Assembly (NCBI RefSeq): GCF_013372185.1
Contig: NZ_CP053830.1
Coordinates: 1,449,348-1,513,347, forward strand
DNA from: Campylobacter lari subsp. lari
GTDB taxonomy: Bacteria > Campylobacterota > Campylobacteria > Campylobacterales > Campylobacteraceae
Length of the DNA: 64,000 bases
Direction of reading: 5' to 3'
Under the pieces are notes generated by a model that was not told the DNA's origin, did not search any database, and saw nothing but the letters and a program-made list of their open reading frames with translations. The position numbers and the translations under genes were made by a program. Numbering within the stretch: position 1 is the stretch's first letter; each line of letters begins with the position of its first letter. Positions 36,633 through 47,346 of the stretch are shown piece by piece.

Positions 36633-38615
36633 ATGTTTAATTTTCGAAGCTTATCAAGTAAACTTACTTTTATAGTTGGATTGCTTATAATTGCTATTTT
36701 GATTACAGTTAATATTATTAGCTATTACCAATCAAAAAATTCAACAAGTCAGTATCTTGAAGAAATTCAAGTGAAAACAATGTTTGATGTTAACAAAGCA
36801 TATGAAATTTATGGGACAAGTAAAAGAACTGCTATTGATTCGATAGTAAAATTTATGGAGAAAAATCCGCATCCAGATATTAATGAGTTGTTTGATATTC
36901 TAGAAACCATTAGATACTCTGCTGGATATGATGTAACTTATATAGGTTTTGAAGAAGATGGAAAACTATACCAATCTAATAAAATCATAAGAAGTCCAGA
37001 GCAAACTGGTTTTGATGCAAGAACAAGACCATGGTATCAAGAAGCAAAAACAACAGGAACACTTGTAGTTTCTGATCCTTATAAAAGTATTGAAGATGGT
37101 TCTATAACAATTTCCTACACAGCACCAATATATGTAAATGGTAAACTTTTGGCTGTAGTTGGTGGAGATTACAACCTTCATACTTTTGCAAAAGATGTGC
37201 TTATATTAGGTCATTCTCAAAGTTCATATGCGGCAGTTTATGATAAAGAAGGTCAAATTATTTTTCACGAAAATAAAGATTTAATGCTTACTAAAAATGA
37301 TCTAAGTATTAATATAGCTAATGCAGCCAAAGCCAACCCTGATTTAATCGATCCAAGCAAAGAAGATTCTTTATTTTATGCAAAAGATGGTAATAACAAA
37401 ACCCAAGTAGTAACTTGTGTCCAAGCTTTAAATCCTAAATATATGGTTTGTTCGATTACCGATGAATCTGTATATTCTGATGCAGTTAATGAAGTTTTAT
37501 TCCAACAAGTTATTATTGCATTTATAGCCATAATCATAGCATTAATATTGGTAAGATTTGCTATTATAAAAAATTTAAAACCTATTACGGTAATTACTGC
37601 CGGCCTTAACTCATTCTTTGATTTTATCAATCATAAAACCAAAGACTCAGCTATGATTAATGTTAATACAAATGATGAACTAGGTGCTATGGCAAAAGCT
37701 ATCAATGAAAACATCACTAAAACTAAAAATGCTTTAGAACAAGATGCTAAAGCAGTAGAACAATCAGTTGAAACAGCTAAAGAAATAGAAGCTGGTAATT
37801 TAACAGCAAGAATAACAGCTATTCCTGCTAATCCTCAATTAATAGAATTAAAAAATGTATTAAATGATATGCTTAGTGTATTAGAAGAAAAAGTTGGTTC
37901 TAATATGAATGAAATTAACCGTGTATTTGATAGCTATAAAGCATTAGACTTTACAACAGAAGTTGCTAATGCTAAAGGTGGGGTTGAAATAACTACTAAT
38001 GTATTAGGTCAAGAAATAGTAGCTATGCTAAGACAATCTTCTGAATTTGCTAATTTACTTGCAACACAAAGTGGTAAATTACAAAGTGCTGTTAGAGAAT
38101 TAACAGATTCTTCATCAAGCCAAGCTTCTTCTTTGGAAGAAACAGCTGCTGCTTTAGAAGAGATTACTTCTTCTATGCAAAATGTATCTCATAAAACAAG
38201 TGAAGTAATAGCTCAAAGTGAAGAGATTAAAAATGTTACTTCTATAATAGGAGATATAGCTGATCAAATTAATCTACTTGCATTAAATGCTGCTATAGAA
38301 GCTGCAAGAGCTGGAGAGCATGGTAGAGGATTTGCTGTTGTTGCTGATGAAGTTAGAAATTTAGCTGAGAGAACTCAAAAGTCTTTAGGTGAGATAGAAG
38401 CTAATACTAATATCTTAGTTCAATCTATTAATGAAATGGGTGAAAGTATTAAAGAACAAACTACAGGTATTACTCAAATCAATGATGCTGTAGCTCAAAT
38501 TGATCATGTAACACAAGAAAATCTTAAAATAGCTAATGATAGTGCTGCAATATCTGAAAATGTAAATAAAATAGCCAATGATATTTTAGAGGATGCTAAG
38601 AAGAAGAGGTTTTAA
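36633..38615 (+). CDS. Methyl-accepting chemotaxis protein, dCache type (first of pair)
   Basis: A 660-aa inner-membrane chemoreceptor. TM1 at about 10-30, a periplasmic dCache_1 sensor to about 285 with the binding-motif segment [28 protein letters not shown] and VVGGDY, TM2 at about 289-310, then HAMP and signalling domains. The hairpin tip has the near-universal [23 protein letters not shown]. It ends [11 protein letters not shown] with no CheR-tethering pentapeptide. From residue 324 on it is virtually identical to the receptor that follows. The ligand is unknown; R-x-W-Y resembles amino-acid-binding dCache proteins. A TATAAT at 36592-36597 may be its -10 box. Confidence 0.93.
   Translation: MFNFRSLSSKLTFIVGLLIIAILITVNIISYYQSKNSTSQYLEEIQVKTMFDVNKAYEIYGTSKRTAIDSIVKFMEKNPHPDINELFDILETIRYSAGYDVTYIGFEEDGKLYQSNKIIRSPEQTGFDARTRPWYQEAKTTGTLVVSDPYKSIEDGSITISYTAPIYVNGKLLAVVGGDYNLHTFAKDVLILGHSQSSYAAVYDKEGQIIFHENKDLMLTKNDLSINIANAAKANPDLIDPSKEDSLFYAKDGNNKTQVVTCVQALNPKYMVCSITDESVYSDAVNEVLFQQVIIAFIAIIIALILVRFAIIKNLKPITVITAGLNSFFDFINHKTKDSAMINVNTNDELGAMAKAINENITKTKNALEQDAKAVEQSVETAKEIEAGNLTARITAIPANPQLIELKNVLNDMLSVLEEKVGSNMNEINRVFDSYKALDFTTEVANAKGGVEITTNVLGQEIVAMLRQSSEFANLLATQSGKLQSAVRELTDSSSSQASSLEETAAALEEITSSMQNVSHKTSEVIAQSEEIKNVTSIIGDIADQINLLALNAAIEAARAGEHGRGFAVVADEVRNLAERTQKSLGEIEANTNILVQSINEMGESIKEQTTGITQINDAVAQIDHVTQENLKIANDSAAISENVNKIANDILEDAKKKRF
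37602..38615 (+). repeat. Receptor signalling block, copy 1 of 2
   Basis: This 1014-bp segment recurs at 39706-40719. Reading both copies I find four mismatches (AAT/AAC, CTA/TTT, ATT/ATC), giving a single amino-acid difference (Leu/Phe) in 337 residues. The sensor halves outside it are unrelated at DNA level. Confidence 0.9.
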
Positions 38616-38627
38616 AAAATTAGCAAA

Positions 38628-38656
38628 AACATTAACTCTATTTAAGAGTTAATGTT
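38628..38656 (+). terminator. Hairpin after the first receptor gene
   Basis: AACATTAACTCT (38628-38639) and AGAGTTAATGTT (38645-38656) form a perfect 12-bp stem with a 5-base loop, 12 bases after the stop. The T run is weak. It suggests the two receptor genes are separate transcripts. Confidence 0.6.
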
Positions 38657-38702
38657 AATAATATTGTATCTAGTGTTTAAATTTAATTAATATTTAGTTA
38701 CA

Positions 38703-38708
38703 TATAAT
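38703..38708 (+). promoter_or_regulatory. -10 box of the second receptor gene
   Basis: A perfect TATAAT 37 bases before the ATG at 38746, in the 130-base gap between receptors. Together with the upstream hairpin it indicates independent transcription. TTTTTAGGAG supplies the ribosome site. Confidence 0.45.
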
Positions 38709-38745
38709 ATCCTTATAATAACAAAAATTTTTAGGAGAATAATTA

Positions 38746-40719
38746 ATGAAAAGCATTAAACTAAAAGTTGCTATGATTGCAAATATCATGGCGGTTATAT
38801 GTCTTTTAATTTTAGGCATTGTTACATTTATTTTTGTAAAACAATCTCTTTTTGATGAAATTGTTAATTCAGAAAAAAATCGTTTAATTTCTACTAATAA
38901 TCTTGTCGAAAACTTCAGAGAAAGCACTTCTAATTCTTTATTAAAATTATCCGAGACTATCCTCAGAAATCCTTATTCAAATCTTAATTCTCAAGAAGCA
39001 CTAGCGCAAAATGTTGGTGTGCAACTAAAAGCTTTTAGAGATGCAGGAAATTATTTAGCAGTATATATTGCTCAACCAGATGGTGAATTAGTTGTAAGTG
39101 ATCCAGATAGTGATAGTAAAAATATTGACTATGGTTTTTATGGAAAAGCTGATGGTTATGATGCAAGAACAAGAGAATTTTATATAGAAGCGAGGAAAAA
39201 AAATGGCTTATTTATAACTGCCTCATATATTGATGCAACCACTGGCTTACCTTGCTTTACTTACGCTATGCCTTTAAATAAAGATGGTAAATTTGTAGGT
39301 ATTTTAGCGATTGATGTTTTAGTTAAAGATTTAATAGAAAATTTAAAACAAATGCCAGGTGATTCTTTCGTTTATGATAAAAATCGTTACGCATTTGCAT
39401 CTACTCATAAAAATTACACAGGAAATCATCCAAATATTTCTACAATCGCTGATGCATTTTCAAAAACTAAAAACAACGAACCTTTCTTCTATACTAGCGC
39501 TGAAGGAAATGAAAGACTTGCCTTGTGTAATAATTCAAATGACTACACTGTATGTAATGTTGCTTATGTTGATACAATAAACAATTCAAGTGAAAAAATT
39601 GCATACATTCAAGCTATTATAGTTATTTTCACAAGTATTTTAAGTGTTGTATTGTTGTATTTTATCGTTTCACGCTATCTTTCTCCACTAGAAAAAATCC
39701 AAACAGGCCTTAACTCATTCTTTGATTTTATCAACCATAAAACCAAAGACTCAGCTATGATTAATGTTAATACAAATGATGAATTTGGTGCTATGGCAAA
39801 AGCTATCAATGAAAACATCACTAAAACTAAAAATGCTTTAGAACAAGATGCTAAAGCAGTAGAACAATCAGTTGAAACAGCTAAAGAAATAGAAGCTGGT
39901 AATTTAACAGCAAGAATAACAGCTATTCCTGCTAATCCTCAATTAATAGAATTAAAAAATGTATTAAATGATATGCTTAGTGTATTAGAAGAAAAAGTTG
40001 GTTCTAATATGAATGAAATTAACCGTGTATTTGATAGCTATAAAGCATTAGACTTTACAACAGAAGTTGCTAATGCTAAAGGTGGGGTTGAAATAACTAC
40101 TAATGTATTAGGTCAAGAAATAGTAGCTATGCTAAGACAATCTTCTGAATTTGCTAATTTACTTGCAACACAAAGTGGTAAATTACAAAGTGCTGTTAGA
40201 GAATTAACAGATTCTTCATCAAGCCAAGCTTCTTCTTTGGAAGAAACAGCTGCTGCTTTAGAAGAGATTACTTCTTCTATGCAAAATGTATCTCATAAAA
40301 CAAGTGAAGTAATAGCTCAAAGTGAAGAGATTAAAAATGTTACTTCTATAATAGGAGATATAGCTGATCAAATTAATCTACTTGCATTAAATGCTGCTAT
40401 AGAAGCTGCAAGAGCTGGAGAGCATGGTAGAGGATTTGCTGTTGTTGCTGATGAAGTTAGAAATTTAGCTGAGAGAACTCAAAAGTCTTTAGGTGAGATA
40501 GAAGCTAATACTAATATCTTAGTTCAATCTATTAATGAAATGGGTGAAAGTATTAAAGAACAAACTACAGGTATTACTCAAATCAATGATGCTGTAGCTC
40601 AAATTGATCATGTAACACAAGAAAATCTTAAAATAGCTAATGATAGTGCTGCAATATCTGAAAATGTAAATAAAATAGCCAATGATATCTTAGAGGATGC
40701 TAAGAAGAAGAGGTTTTAA
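38746..40719 (+). CDS. Methyl-accepting chemotaxis protein, dCache type (second of pair)
   Basis: A 657-aa chemoreceptor with TM1 at about 7-30, a periplasmic dCache sensor ([44 protein letters not shown]), TM2 at about 284-304 and a cytoplasmic half from residue 321 that equals that of the preceding receptor. The sensor differs clearly from its neighbour (REFY instead of RPWY), so the two should detect different ligands while feeding the same CheA/CheW contacts. It contains Cys residues in the sensor (LPCFTY, ALCNN, YTVCN) unlike its neighbour. Ligand unknown. Confidence 0.93.
   Translation: MKSIKLKVAMIANIMAVICLLILGIVTFIFVKQSLFDEIVNSEKNRLISTNNLVENFRESTSNSLLKLSETILRNPYSNLNSQEALAQNVGVQLKAFRDAGNYLAVYIAQPDGELVVSDPDSDSKNIDYGFYGKADGYDARTREFYIEARKKNGLFITASYIDATTGLPCFTYAMPLNKDGKFVGILAIDVLVKDLIENLKQMPGDSFVYDKNRYAFASTHKNYTGNHPNISTIADAFSKTKNNEPFFYTSAEGNERLALCNNSNDYTVCNVAYVDTINNSSEKIAYIQAIIVIFTSILSVVLLYFIVSRYLSPLEKIQTGLNSFFDFINHKTKDSAMINVNTNDEFGAMAKAINENITKTKNALEQDAKAVEQSVETAKEIEAGNLTARITAIPANPQLIELKNVLNDMLSVLEEKVGSNMNEINRVFDSYKALDFTTEVANAKGGVEITTNVLGQEIVAMLRQSSEFANLLATQSGKLQSAVRELTDSSSSQASSLEETAAALEEITSSMQNVSHKTSEVIAQSEEIKNVTSIIGDIADQINLLALNAAIEAARAGEHGRGFAVVADEVRNLAERTQKSLGEIEANTNILVQSINEMGESIKEQTTGITQINDAVAQIDHVTQENLKIANDSAAISENVNKIANDILEDAKKKRF
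39706..40719 (+). repeat. Receptor signalling block, copy 2 of 2
   Basis: Partner of the block at 37602-38615, offset by 2104 bases. The identity starts abruptly at GGCCTTAACTCATTC, just after the second membrane segment, and runs to the stop codon; the 3' flanks differ. Confidence 0.9.
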
Positions 40720-40721
40720 CA

Positions 40722-40754
40722 ATCAACCAAACCCTTAACGGGTTTAGGTGGTTA
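40722..40754. terminator. Imperfect hairpin between convergent genes
   Basis: ATCAACCAAACCC and GGGTTTAGGTGGTTAAT pair with small mismatches around TTAAC, between the receptor stop and the PepSY-like gene's stop. Confidence 0.5.
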
Positions 40755-41171
40755 ATCGTCAAATTTTTGTCCTAGAATATTACCTTTAAAATCTGTATAA
40801 ATTTCCATCATGTTATTTGTTCTAAATTTATATCCATTTATTCTTTTATCTACTTCAACAATAGCTGCATTTGGTTGCGCTGCTTGTACTTTAGTTATTA
40901 CTTCTTTTGGGATAAATCCTGTCGGAATGCCTTTGTATTTACCATCAACTTCTTTCCAATCTCCATTAACAATAAAGTCAATTTCGGTTCCATCTACCAA
41001 ATTTACCTCATAAGAATCCACATCTTGTTTGACATAACCTACATTTACACCTTTAAAATGAGTGTTTAAAAACTCTTGAGCCTTTTGAGGTAAAGCACTT
41101 GGACTAACAATCACATCTGCAAACATAGAACTTGCACAAACCAAGCTAGCCAACATTAGTTTCATTTTCAT
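40752..41171 (-). CDS. Periplasmic PepSY-like protein
   Basis: A 139-aa exported protein: signal peptide about 1-18 (LASLVCASSMFA), then two similar beta-alpha units, each with the pattern (LPxxAxxFLNTHF...VDSYEVNLVDGTEIDFIVNGDW and KVQAAQPNAAIVEVDKRINGYKFRTNNMMEIYTDFKG). This is the layout of the PepSY-like (DUF2874) family, small periplasmic proteins of unsettled role. AGGAG lies before the ATG. Convergent with the second receptor gene. Specific function unknown. Confidence 0.82.
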   Translation of the reverse strand: MKMKLMLASLVCASSMFADVIVSPSALPQKAQEFLNTHFKGVNVGYVKQDVDSYEVNLVDGTEIDFIVNGDWKEVDGKYKGIPTGFIPKEVITKVQAAQPNAAIVEVDKRINGYKFRTNNMMEIYTDFKGNILGQKFDD

Positions 41172-41233
41172 TTTTTCTCCTTTAAATAAAAGTTGAAAGA
41201 ATGATATTATTTGCTTGTGAAATTTATGTGAAT

Positions 41234-42946
41234 TTAATTTTTAAAACCAACTATTTTATTTTTATCAAATGAAGATTCTATTTCTTTTTCTATAGTGTGC
41301 AAAAAATCACTCATTTTAAAGATACCTTCTTTAGAAATAGCCGCTTTTAAAGCTGTATTTTTAACCACCATTACAATTTGAGCTCCACTTAATTCATGCG
41401 AAGCTAAATTTTTTAAATCAAAACTATCATCAAATTTAGCATTCTTAGGTAAAGCTTTTTGCCATATCATTAAGCGTTGTTCGTAATTTGGCTTTTTAAA
41501 TTCGATTTTATATTCAAACCTTCTTGAAAAAGCCACATCTAAATTTTCTAAAAAATTGGTTGTAGCTATGATAACTCCACTAAAACGCTCAATTTGCTCT
41601 AAAAAGATATTTTGCATTTGATTATGCATTTTATCAGCACCACCACTACTTTCTACTCTTGTACTTAAAAATTGATCTGCTTCATTTAAAAGCAAAATAG
41701 GGCTTTGCTTACTTGTTTGACAAAGCTCTTTATAAGTATCAAAAATTTTTCTTACATTTTGCTCACTCTCGCCCACATATTTGCTTAAAATTTTAGAACA
41801 ATCAAAACTCAAAATGGATTTTTTCATAGCTTTTGCCATGCTTAGCGCACTCATAGTCTTACCCGTTCCAGCAGGACCATAGAAAATTATCTTAGCCTCT
41901 ATGTTTTTATTTGTTTTTATACCCCATTTATTTAATCTTTCTAAAACTTTTTTATCTTGTTGTTTTAAAATACTTTCTAATAAAACTTTAGTGCTCTCAG
42001 GCATAATAACATCATCTATATTGATATTTGGCTCAATCAGCTCAAATATATCCTGACTTTTTACTAAATTTTGCAATTTAATTTTTTTGTTTTTCTTTGG
42101 CTCTTTAAAGTTAATAATTCTTTGTAAAATATCATCACTTAAATAAAATATCTTAGTTACATCGCCTAAAGAATTTACAAATTCATCGTATTCTAAAAGA
42201 TTAGAACTAAGCAGCTTAGAATCTTCTTCTAGCAAAACTTTATTTTCTTCTTTTTGCATATCATTTTCGCTGATTAAGTGCAATAAAAAATTACAATCTC
42301 TACTATAAGAATTTTCAGTATTTAGCAAATACTCTTCTTTTAACAAACTAATAAATATCAAACACTCTTTATCATTTAAAGCATATTCTTTAAAAATCTC
42401 TGCTAAAACATTGGAAATTTTACTCTTTTTTAAACGCTCTTTAATATATGCTTCAAAGGTGGTTATATCTTTTTTTATATTCTTACTTTGAGAACTTTTA
42501 GCAAAAAAGCGTAATCTTTGATAAAGATCGATTTTAAAAAATTCATCTTTTAAATACGCAATATGATCTTCATAAATTTGATCTTGCATATAATCTTGTA
42601 TAGTTTTATTTTCTAAAACTTGTAAGAAAACTTCACTTAAACTTAATTCACATTGTAATAAATTTAAAAGCAAGCTTGAGTTTTTACTTGCTTTAAAATC
42701 AGAAAAAATTTGAATAATAAAACCTTTTTCTATAAGATTTTTAAGATCTTTTAAATGATCTAAATATTCATACTCATCATTTTTAAAAACTTCGCTAAGA
42801 AGATTATAAGCATTAATACTTGTATTTGCCTGCAAATAATTTTTACATAAATGCTTTAAGATTAAAATTTCATCTTCATTACATTGTAAGTTTTTATAAA
42901 TATTGCTTTTAAAAGTATCATTAAGAAAAAGTTTTAAATCTTTCAT
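41234..42946 (-). CDS. AAA-family ATPase (Cj0377-like)
   Basis: A 570-aa cytoplasmic protein. The N-terminal 300 residues are helical and leucine/lysine-rich with no known motif. The C-terminal AAA module has Walker A GPAGTGKTMSA, Walker B SPILLLNEADQFL (Asn in place of the usual Asp before Glu), sensor-1 VIIATTNFLENLD and the RRFEYKIEFKKP arginine-finger region, typical of FtsH/spastin-like AAA proteins. The Walker B form LLNEAD is seen in one branch of such ATPases. Substrate unknown. First gene of a run continuing to the lipoprotein and yajQ homologues in the order remembered for C. jejuni. Confidence 0.8.
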   Translation of the reverse strand: MKDLKLFLNDTFKSNIYKNLQCNEDEILILKHLCKNYLQANTSINAYNLLSEVFKNDEYEYLDHLKDLKNLIEKGFIIQIFSDFKASKNSSLLLNLLQCELSLSEVFLQVLENKTIQDYMQDQIYEDHIAYLKDEFFKIDLYQRLRFFAKSSQSKNIKKDITTFEAYIKERLKKSKISNVLAEIFKEYALNDKECLIFISLLKEEYLLNTENSYSRDCNFLLHLISENDMQKEENKVLLEEDSKLLSSNLLEYDEFVNSLGDVTKIFYLSDDILQRIINFKEPKKNKKIKLQNLVKSQDIFELIEPNINIDDVIMPESTKVLLESILKQQDKKVLERLNKWGIKTNKNIEAKIIFYGPAGTGKTMSALSMAKAMKKSILSFDCSKILSKYVGESEQNVRKIFDTYKELCQTSKQSPILLLNEADQFLSTRVESSGGADKMHNQMQNIFLEQIERFSGVIIATTNFLENLDVAFSRRFEYKIEFKKPNYEQRLMIWQKALPKNAKFDDSFDLKNLASHELSGAQIVMVVKNTALKAAISKEGIFKMSDFLHTIEKEIESSFDKNKIVGFKN

Positions 42947-42954
42947 ATTTTCCT

Positions 42955-43434
42955 TTATATTGATTTTATACTAAATTTGATTTTAGATTTTTTATCACTA
43001 AAATTCATGTTTTTATCACAAACCTCATAAAAAATATCATAATTTTTGCCTATAATCTTTTGAGTAAAACCACAAGAGGTGATTTGCTTATTTTTTCCAT
43101 AAAAAATAGGTCTTTTATAGACTAGATCTTGTAAAAAATCATCATAATATTCATTATTAAAAAATCTTTTATTAAAAAAAGTTTTTGCATAGCATATGCC
43201 ATTAACGCAAATTTTATCGCTAATTTTTAATTCAAGTAAGGCTTTAGAAGCGCTATAAAGCTCTAAACTTGTAAAATTTTTTCCCTCATATAAAAAACCA
43301 TAATCAGCAAATTTAAATTGAGAGGTTTTTAAAACAATATAAGCACTTTGTGCTTGTGTTTTGCTTTTTAAAGCACAAGAGCTTAAAAAAACGCACACAA
43401 AACACAAAAAAACTATTTGAAGTAAATTTTTCAT
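42955..43434 (-). CDS. Small lipoprotein (Cj0375-like)
   Basis: A 159-aa lipoprotein: the signal peptide ends in the lipobox FLSSC with lipidated C20. The mature part has several Cys ([27 protein letters not shown]) that could form disulfides and many aromatic residues. The ATG overlaps the yajQ stop by 4 bases. No known domain recognised; envelope location is the main inference. Confidence 0.75.
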   Translation of the reverse strand: MKNLLQIVFLCFVCVFLSSCALKSKTQAQSAYIVLKTSQFKFADYGFLYEGKNFTSLELYSASKALLELKISDKICVNGICYAKTFFNKRFFNNEYYDDFLQDLVYKRPIFYGKNKQITSCGFTQKIIGKNYDIFYEVCDKNMNFSDKKSKIKFSIKSI

Positions 43435-43922
43435 TTAAGATTTTTAAAACTAAGATTAAGTTCTAAATTGAGTTCTTTTACTATTTTCATCACGCTTTGT
43501 AAATCATCAATTTGCTTACCAACTACGCGAATTTCATTACCTCTAATACTTGAAGTTACCTTTAGCTTGCTATCTTTTATGGCTTTGTTGATTTTTTTAG
43601 CACTATCAGTATCAATGGCATCATTAACTTTTAAATTCAATCTAAAATTTGCTCCACTTTCTCTATTTAACTCCTTAATGCCCGCTGGATTTATCCCTCT
43701 TTTAATAAGCTTTGAAATAACAATATCTTTTAACACTTCAAGCTTTGCTTCGCTAGAGCAAATAAGTTTATAAACACTTTCTTTTTCATTTAGTTCAATT
43801 TCGCTTTTAATGCCTTTTAAATCATATCTACTATCAAGCTCTTTTTTGGCTTGCTCTAGGGCATTTTTTAACTCTTGTTTGTCAATTTCCCCGCTAATAT
43901 CAAAACTATGTTCACTTGCCAT
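43431..43922 (-). CDS. yajQ: YajQ-family nucleotide-binding protein
   Basis: A 163-aa protein of the YajQ (UPF0234) family, proven in some bacteria to bind cyclic di-GMP or nucleotides. The family's opening is clear ([22 protein letters not shown], then RYDLKG), as is the repeated RRM-like fold with [21 protein letters not shown]. Start near ATG 43922 overlaps the next gene's end by 11 bases. Role in this organism unknown. Confidence 0.93.
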   Translation of the reverse strand: MASEHSFDISGEIDKQELKNALEQAKKELDSRYDLKGIKSEIELNEKESVYKLICSSEAKLEVLKDIVISKLIKRGINPAGIKELNRESGANFRLNLKVNDAIDTDSAKKINKAIKDSKLKVTSSIRGNEIRVVGKQIDDLQSVMKIVKELNLELNLSFKNLK

Positions 43923-44844
43923 TTTCTATAAACTCCTTAAGATTATTAAATACAATTTGGATTAAATTTTGTATGGATTCTTCACTTGCCCATGCAACAT
44001 GTGGAGTGATAATTAAATTTTCTTTATTTTTTATACTAAGCAAAGGATGATTTTTAATCATAGGTTCTATTTCAAGCACATCAAGCCCTACTTTGATATT
44101 TTTCTCATTCATAACTTGAGCTAAATCTGCTTCATTGATGATTCCACCGCGTCCCACATTAATCAAAATAGCCTCATCTTTTAAAAGCATTAATTCTTTC
44201 TTGCTTAATAAATTTTTTGTCTTATCATTTAAAGGCGCATGTATGCTAATTGCATCACAAGTTTTTAAAAGCTCTTCAAGGCTTACTTTTTCATATTCAT
44301 CATTATTATTAGTCCCTGAAGTAGAATAATAACAAATTTTAGAACCAAACATTTGAGAAACCTTAGCTACTTCTTTACCTATAGCTCCAAGTCCTATAAT
44401 ACCATGTTTTTTACCGGTTAAAGTATGCAAAGTCTTGCTAAAATCACAAAACATTTTACTCTCACACCATTTGCCTTCTTTGCTCCATTTATCATAATAT
44501 GGAATTTGATTTAAAAAAGCAAAAAGCAAAGCAAAGGTATGGCTTAAAACACTTTTTGTAGAATAACTAGCGGCATTTTTTACCACTATACCTTTAGAAT
44601 TTGCATAAGCTACATCTATATTATTTACCCCAGTACCAAGTTGTAAAATAAGCTTTAGATTAGTGTTATCAATTACTTCTTTATCAATGATGATTTTATT
44701 TATCATCACAACTTGCGCATTAGCTATTCTTACAATAACCTCATCTTTAGAAGTTAAATCATAGCTTACAAACTCACCAAGACTTTCAAAAGCCGTTAAA
44801 TCTGCTCCACCTAAGGTAGCAGCATCTAAACATACTATTTTCAT
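43912..44844 (-). CDS. D-2-hydroxyacid dehydrogenase
   Basis: NAD-dependent oxidoreductase of the D-isomer 2-hydroxyacid dehydrogenase family, 310 aa. The Rossmann motif is [22 protein letters not shown] near residues 148-170. The catalytic trio is present: Arg in [10 protein letters not shown], Glu in LDVLEIEPM, and His in TPHVAWAS. Substrate cannot be told; hydroxypyruvate or a related acid is common. TAATG couples it to the preceding GspS-like gene. Confidence 0.9.
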   Translation of the reverse strand: MKIVCLDAATLGGADLTAFESLGEFVSYDLTSKDEVIVRIANAQVVMINKIIIDKEVIDNTNLKLILQLGTGVNNIDVAYANSKGIVVKNAASYSTKSVLSHTFALLFAFLNQIPYYDKWSKEGKWCESKMFCDFSKTLHTLTGKKHGIIGLGAIGKEVAKVSQMFGSKICYYSTSGTNNNDEYEKVSLEELLKTCDAISIHAPLNDKTKNLLSKKELMLLKDEAILINVGRGGIINEADLAQVMNEKNIKVGLDVLEIEPMIKNHPLLSIKNKENLIITPHVAWASEESIQNLIQIVFNNLKEFIENGK

Positions 44845-46016
44845 TAATCTTTTACTATATGCCCTACAAATTTAGAATAATTATCAAGCACCAAACCGCC
44901 TTTTCTAAAACCTAAACCACAGCCCTCATAAGCAAAGAAAACTCCTGCTTGATAATAATCATTTTCATTTTTGTTAAATTCTGCAAATTCTTGATATACA
45001 AAACGATTGTTTTGGTAATCCCCATTTGTTTGAAAACTCACATCTCCATTAGATTCTATAATAGAAACATTAGCCCCTTCTCTACCAAAAACAGGCTTTT
45101 TAACGCATTTTTTGCCCACTAAAGGCTCATTGCTTGTTTCAAGCAATAAAGGATGATTTGGATAAAGCTCCCATAAAATTTTCATTATACCCTTACTTTG
45201 AAAAAGTAAAGTATAAGCAGGATTTAAAATGATTGCTTTTTGATTTTGCATAATTTGAGTCAAAAGCATAGCAAGCTCGCCTTCTTCTATGGCTATACTC
45301 TCCCAAGGAATGAGTTTGAAAAAATACTCAAAATTTACATCATTTTTAAAAACACCTTCAGGCGAAAACTCTACTTCATCTATAAAAGAAAACTCACTCT
45401 CAAAACCTGCTTCACTAGCAATGTGCGCTAAAAGTTTGGTTGTAATCATATCCTCATCGCTACCTGCAATTGAAGAAAATAATATCTTCCAACCCTCATA
45501 ATATTTTTCAAATTCACTTACATCTTCTTCTAAAGTGATAAGTCTTTTAAAATTGTCTTTTAAAGCTTCGTATATATTGTTAAATTGTGAGCTTTCATCA
45601 AAATTATTTTGTTTTAAAATAGCCCATTGCAAAATAGCGCTTTCAAATAAAGAAGTTGGAGTATCAGCGTTAAATTCTATCAATTTTATAGGTTTACCGT
45701 CAAGTCCACCTGCTAAATCAAATCTTCCATATAAATGCCAATGCACATCATTTTCCCAGCTCATTTTAATAGCATCTATTAAATTAAAAGGAATTCCAAG
45801 CTCATCAAAGCGATTATTATCTATAACTTCTTGCGCAGCAGCTACAAACATATCATAAAGTTCATTTACTGCTTCATAATAAGCATTTGCTTCATTTTCA
45901 CTAACACATACTAAATTAGAATCTAAATAATCACTTCCATCATTATCTGTATGCCATGAAAAACCAATTTGATCTAAATATGATTTTTCTAAAGGATTTA
46001 CTTTTAAAAATTCCAT
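44844..46016 (-). CDS. Glutathionylspermidine-synthase-like ATP-grasp protein
   Basis: A 390-aa protein of the glutathionylspermidine synthase C-terminal (GspS, YjfC-type) family. ATP-grasp-like features include KLIEFNADTPTSLFESAI, KKCVKKPVFGREGANVSI and the final KGGLVLDNYSKFVGHIV. It lacks the amidase domain of the bifunctional E. coli enzyme. Family members of this shorter kind are poorly characterised; ligation of an amine to a peptide or carboxylate is inferred, not shown. It follows the lipoprotein gene by nine bases. Confidence 0.85.
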   Translation of the reverse strand: MEFLKVNPLEKSYLDQIGFSWHTDNDGSDYLDSNLVCVSENEANAYYEAVNELYDMFVAAAQEVIDNNRFDELGIPFNLIDAIKMSWENDVHWHLYGRFDLAGGLDGKPIKLIEFNADTPTSLFESAILQWAILKQNNFDESSQFNNIYEALKDNFKRLITLEEDVSEFEKYYEGWKILFSSIAGSDEDMITTKLLAHIASEAGFESEFSFIDEVEFSPEGVFKNDVNFEYFFKLIPWESIAIEEGELAMLLTQIMQNQKAIILNPAYTLLFQSKGIMKILWELYPNHPLLLETSNEPLVGKKCVKKPVFGREGANVSIIESNGDVSFQTNGDYQNNRFVYQEFAEFNKNENDYYQAGVFFAYEGCGLGFRKGGLVLDNYSKFVGHIVKD

Positions 46017-46025
46017 TTTTTATCC

Positions 46026-46652
46026 TTAAGATCCAAAAGAGCTAGAAGAACTTGAAGTAGCCTTAGAACCGCCACCAAAAAAGCCTGACTTTTTAGCATT
46101 TGAGCTTGAAGCAGTATTTGTGCCTGCTTTGTTAAAACTATTCACACTTCTTTGATAAGCACTTTGATTTGAAAATGCCCCTCTTTGTTGATTTGTAAAA
46201 TTTTGATTATTAAAAAGTTTTGATCCTATCCAGCTACCAAGTATAGCTCCAGCCGCACTAGCAAGCAATGTCTCACCCAAAGAAAGACCACCGCTACTCA
46301 TAGAAGCATTGTTGTTATTTGGATTTGTTAAATTTGAAGTTCCATTGTCTATTTTAGCAGCTTCTTCTTGGATTAATTTATCCATTTCTTCTTTACTTAA
46401 AACTCTTTCTGTGCCATCAAGCTGTTTTAAAACCACTCTAGTTTCATCGCTTGGAAATTGATCTTTGATTTTATATTGATTTGGAGCGGTCTCTTCTATA
46501 ATAACAAAAGCACCTTGAGTATTTGCTGCTTGACTTAATGCATTATTGTTAGAATCATTTGTATTATTACTGCATGCACTTAAAGCACCGCCACTTATAG
46601 CAGCAATACCACTTATCATGCCAAGCTTAAGTATAGTTTTAATATGTTTCAT
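46026..46652 (-). CDS. UPF0323-family lipoprotein (Cj0371-like)
   Basis: A 208-aa lipoprotein: signal peptide with lipobox ALSAC (C27), then a small beta-rich domain (VIIEETAPNQYKIKDQFPSDETRVVLKQLDGTERVLSKEE) and a glycine/alanine segment that may insert in the membrane (LGETLLASAAGAILGSWIGSKLF), ending in a serine/glycine-rich tail. This is the UPF0323 layout. The C. jejuni homologue is reported to affect motility and colonisation. First gene of the pair with the GspS-like gene. Confidence 0.82.
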   Translation of the reverse strand: MKHIKTILKLGMISGIAAISGGALSACSNNTNDSNNNALSQAANTQGAFVIIEETAPNQYKIKDQFPSDETRVVLKQLDGTERVLSKEEMDKLIQEEAAKIDNGTSNLTNPNNNNASMSSGGLSLGETLLASAAGAILGSWIGSKLFNNQNFTNQQRGAFSNQSAYQRSVNSFNKAGTNTASSSNAKKSGFFGGGSKATSSSSSSFGS

Positions 46653-46724
46653 AATCTTTCCTAAATTTATAAGTTTAACTTAATAAGATTTTAACAAAAA
46701 AAGTATTAATAAAAATTAATTGCT

Positions 46725-47330
46725 TTAATTTATCATAATCATTAAATTACTACTTAAAATAAACACAGCAAAAGCAAAAAATACAAAAGAACTTAAATAA
46801 TCAATAAGTTTTAAATTCTTTTGATAAATTTTTACCATAAAAGATTTTGAAAATAAAAAAGAAATTAAAGCAAAATAAATTATAGTTTCTAAAATCAAAA
46901 CAAACACTAAAATTACCAACATCCATTGTATTTTTGTAAAATCAAAACTTGCAAAAACACTAGCAAAGTAAAAAATAGCTTTTGGATTCGATAAATTTGT
47001 TATAACGCCACTTAAAAATGCAGATATATGAGCTTTTTGAACTTTTATATTACCTATTTTTGCATTTTTATAAATCCCATAAGCTAAATACAAAAGATAA
47101 CAAGCTCCAAAGCTTGATAAAATAATTTGCAAAAATGGAAATTGATAAAAAATTGCACTTAAACCAAGTATAGAAAGTATAATCCAAACACTCATAGCCA
47201 AACTCACACCCAAACTTGCCTTTAAAGCACTTTTCATACCCCCTCTTAAAGCATAAGAGCTTATTAAGAAAAAATCAGGCCCGGGTAAAATAAGTCCAAA
47301 AAAATGAATGAGTAAAATCCAAAGAAACAT
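46725..47330 (-). CDS. LysE/RhtB-family amino-acid exporter
   Basis: A 201-aa inner-membrane protein with six hydrophobic segments. The family signature follows the first helix: LILPGPDFFLISSYALRGG (GPxxLxxxxxxLxGG pattern). Further motif: GVSLAMSVWIILSILGLSAIF, and FLSGVITNLSNPKAIFYFASVF, which is the standard NPKA motif. Exports an amino acid or derivative; the specific substrate is unknown. Ribosome site is weak. It lies upstream of the rpsU terminator region. Confidence 0.88.
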   Translation of the reverse strand: MFLWILLIHFFGLILPGPDFFLISSYALRGGMKSALKASLGVSLAMSVWIILSILGLSAIFYQFPFLQIILSSFGACYLLYLAYGIYKNAKIGNIKVQKAHISAFLSGVITNLSNPKAIFYFASVFASFDFTKIQWMLVILVFVLILETIIYFALISFLFSKSFMVKIYQKNLKLIDYLSSFVFFAFAVFILSSNLMIMIN

Positions 47331-47346
47331 AAGAATTTAATCGAAG

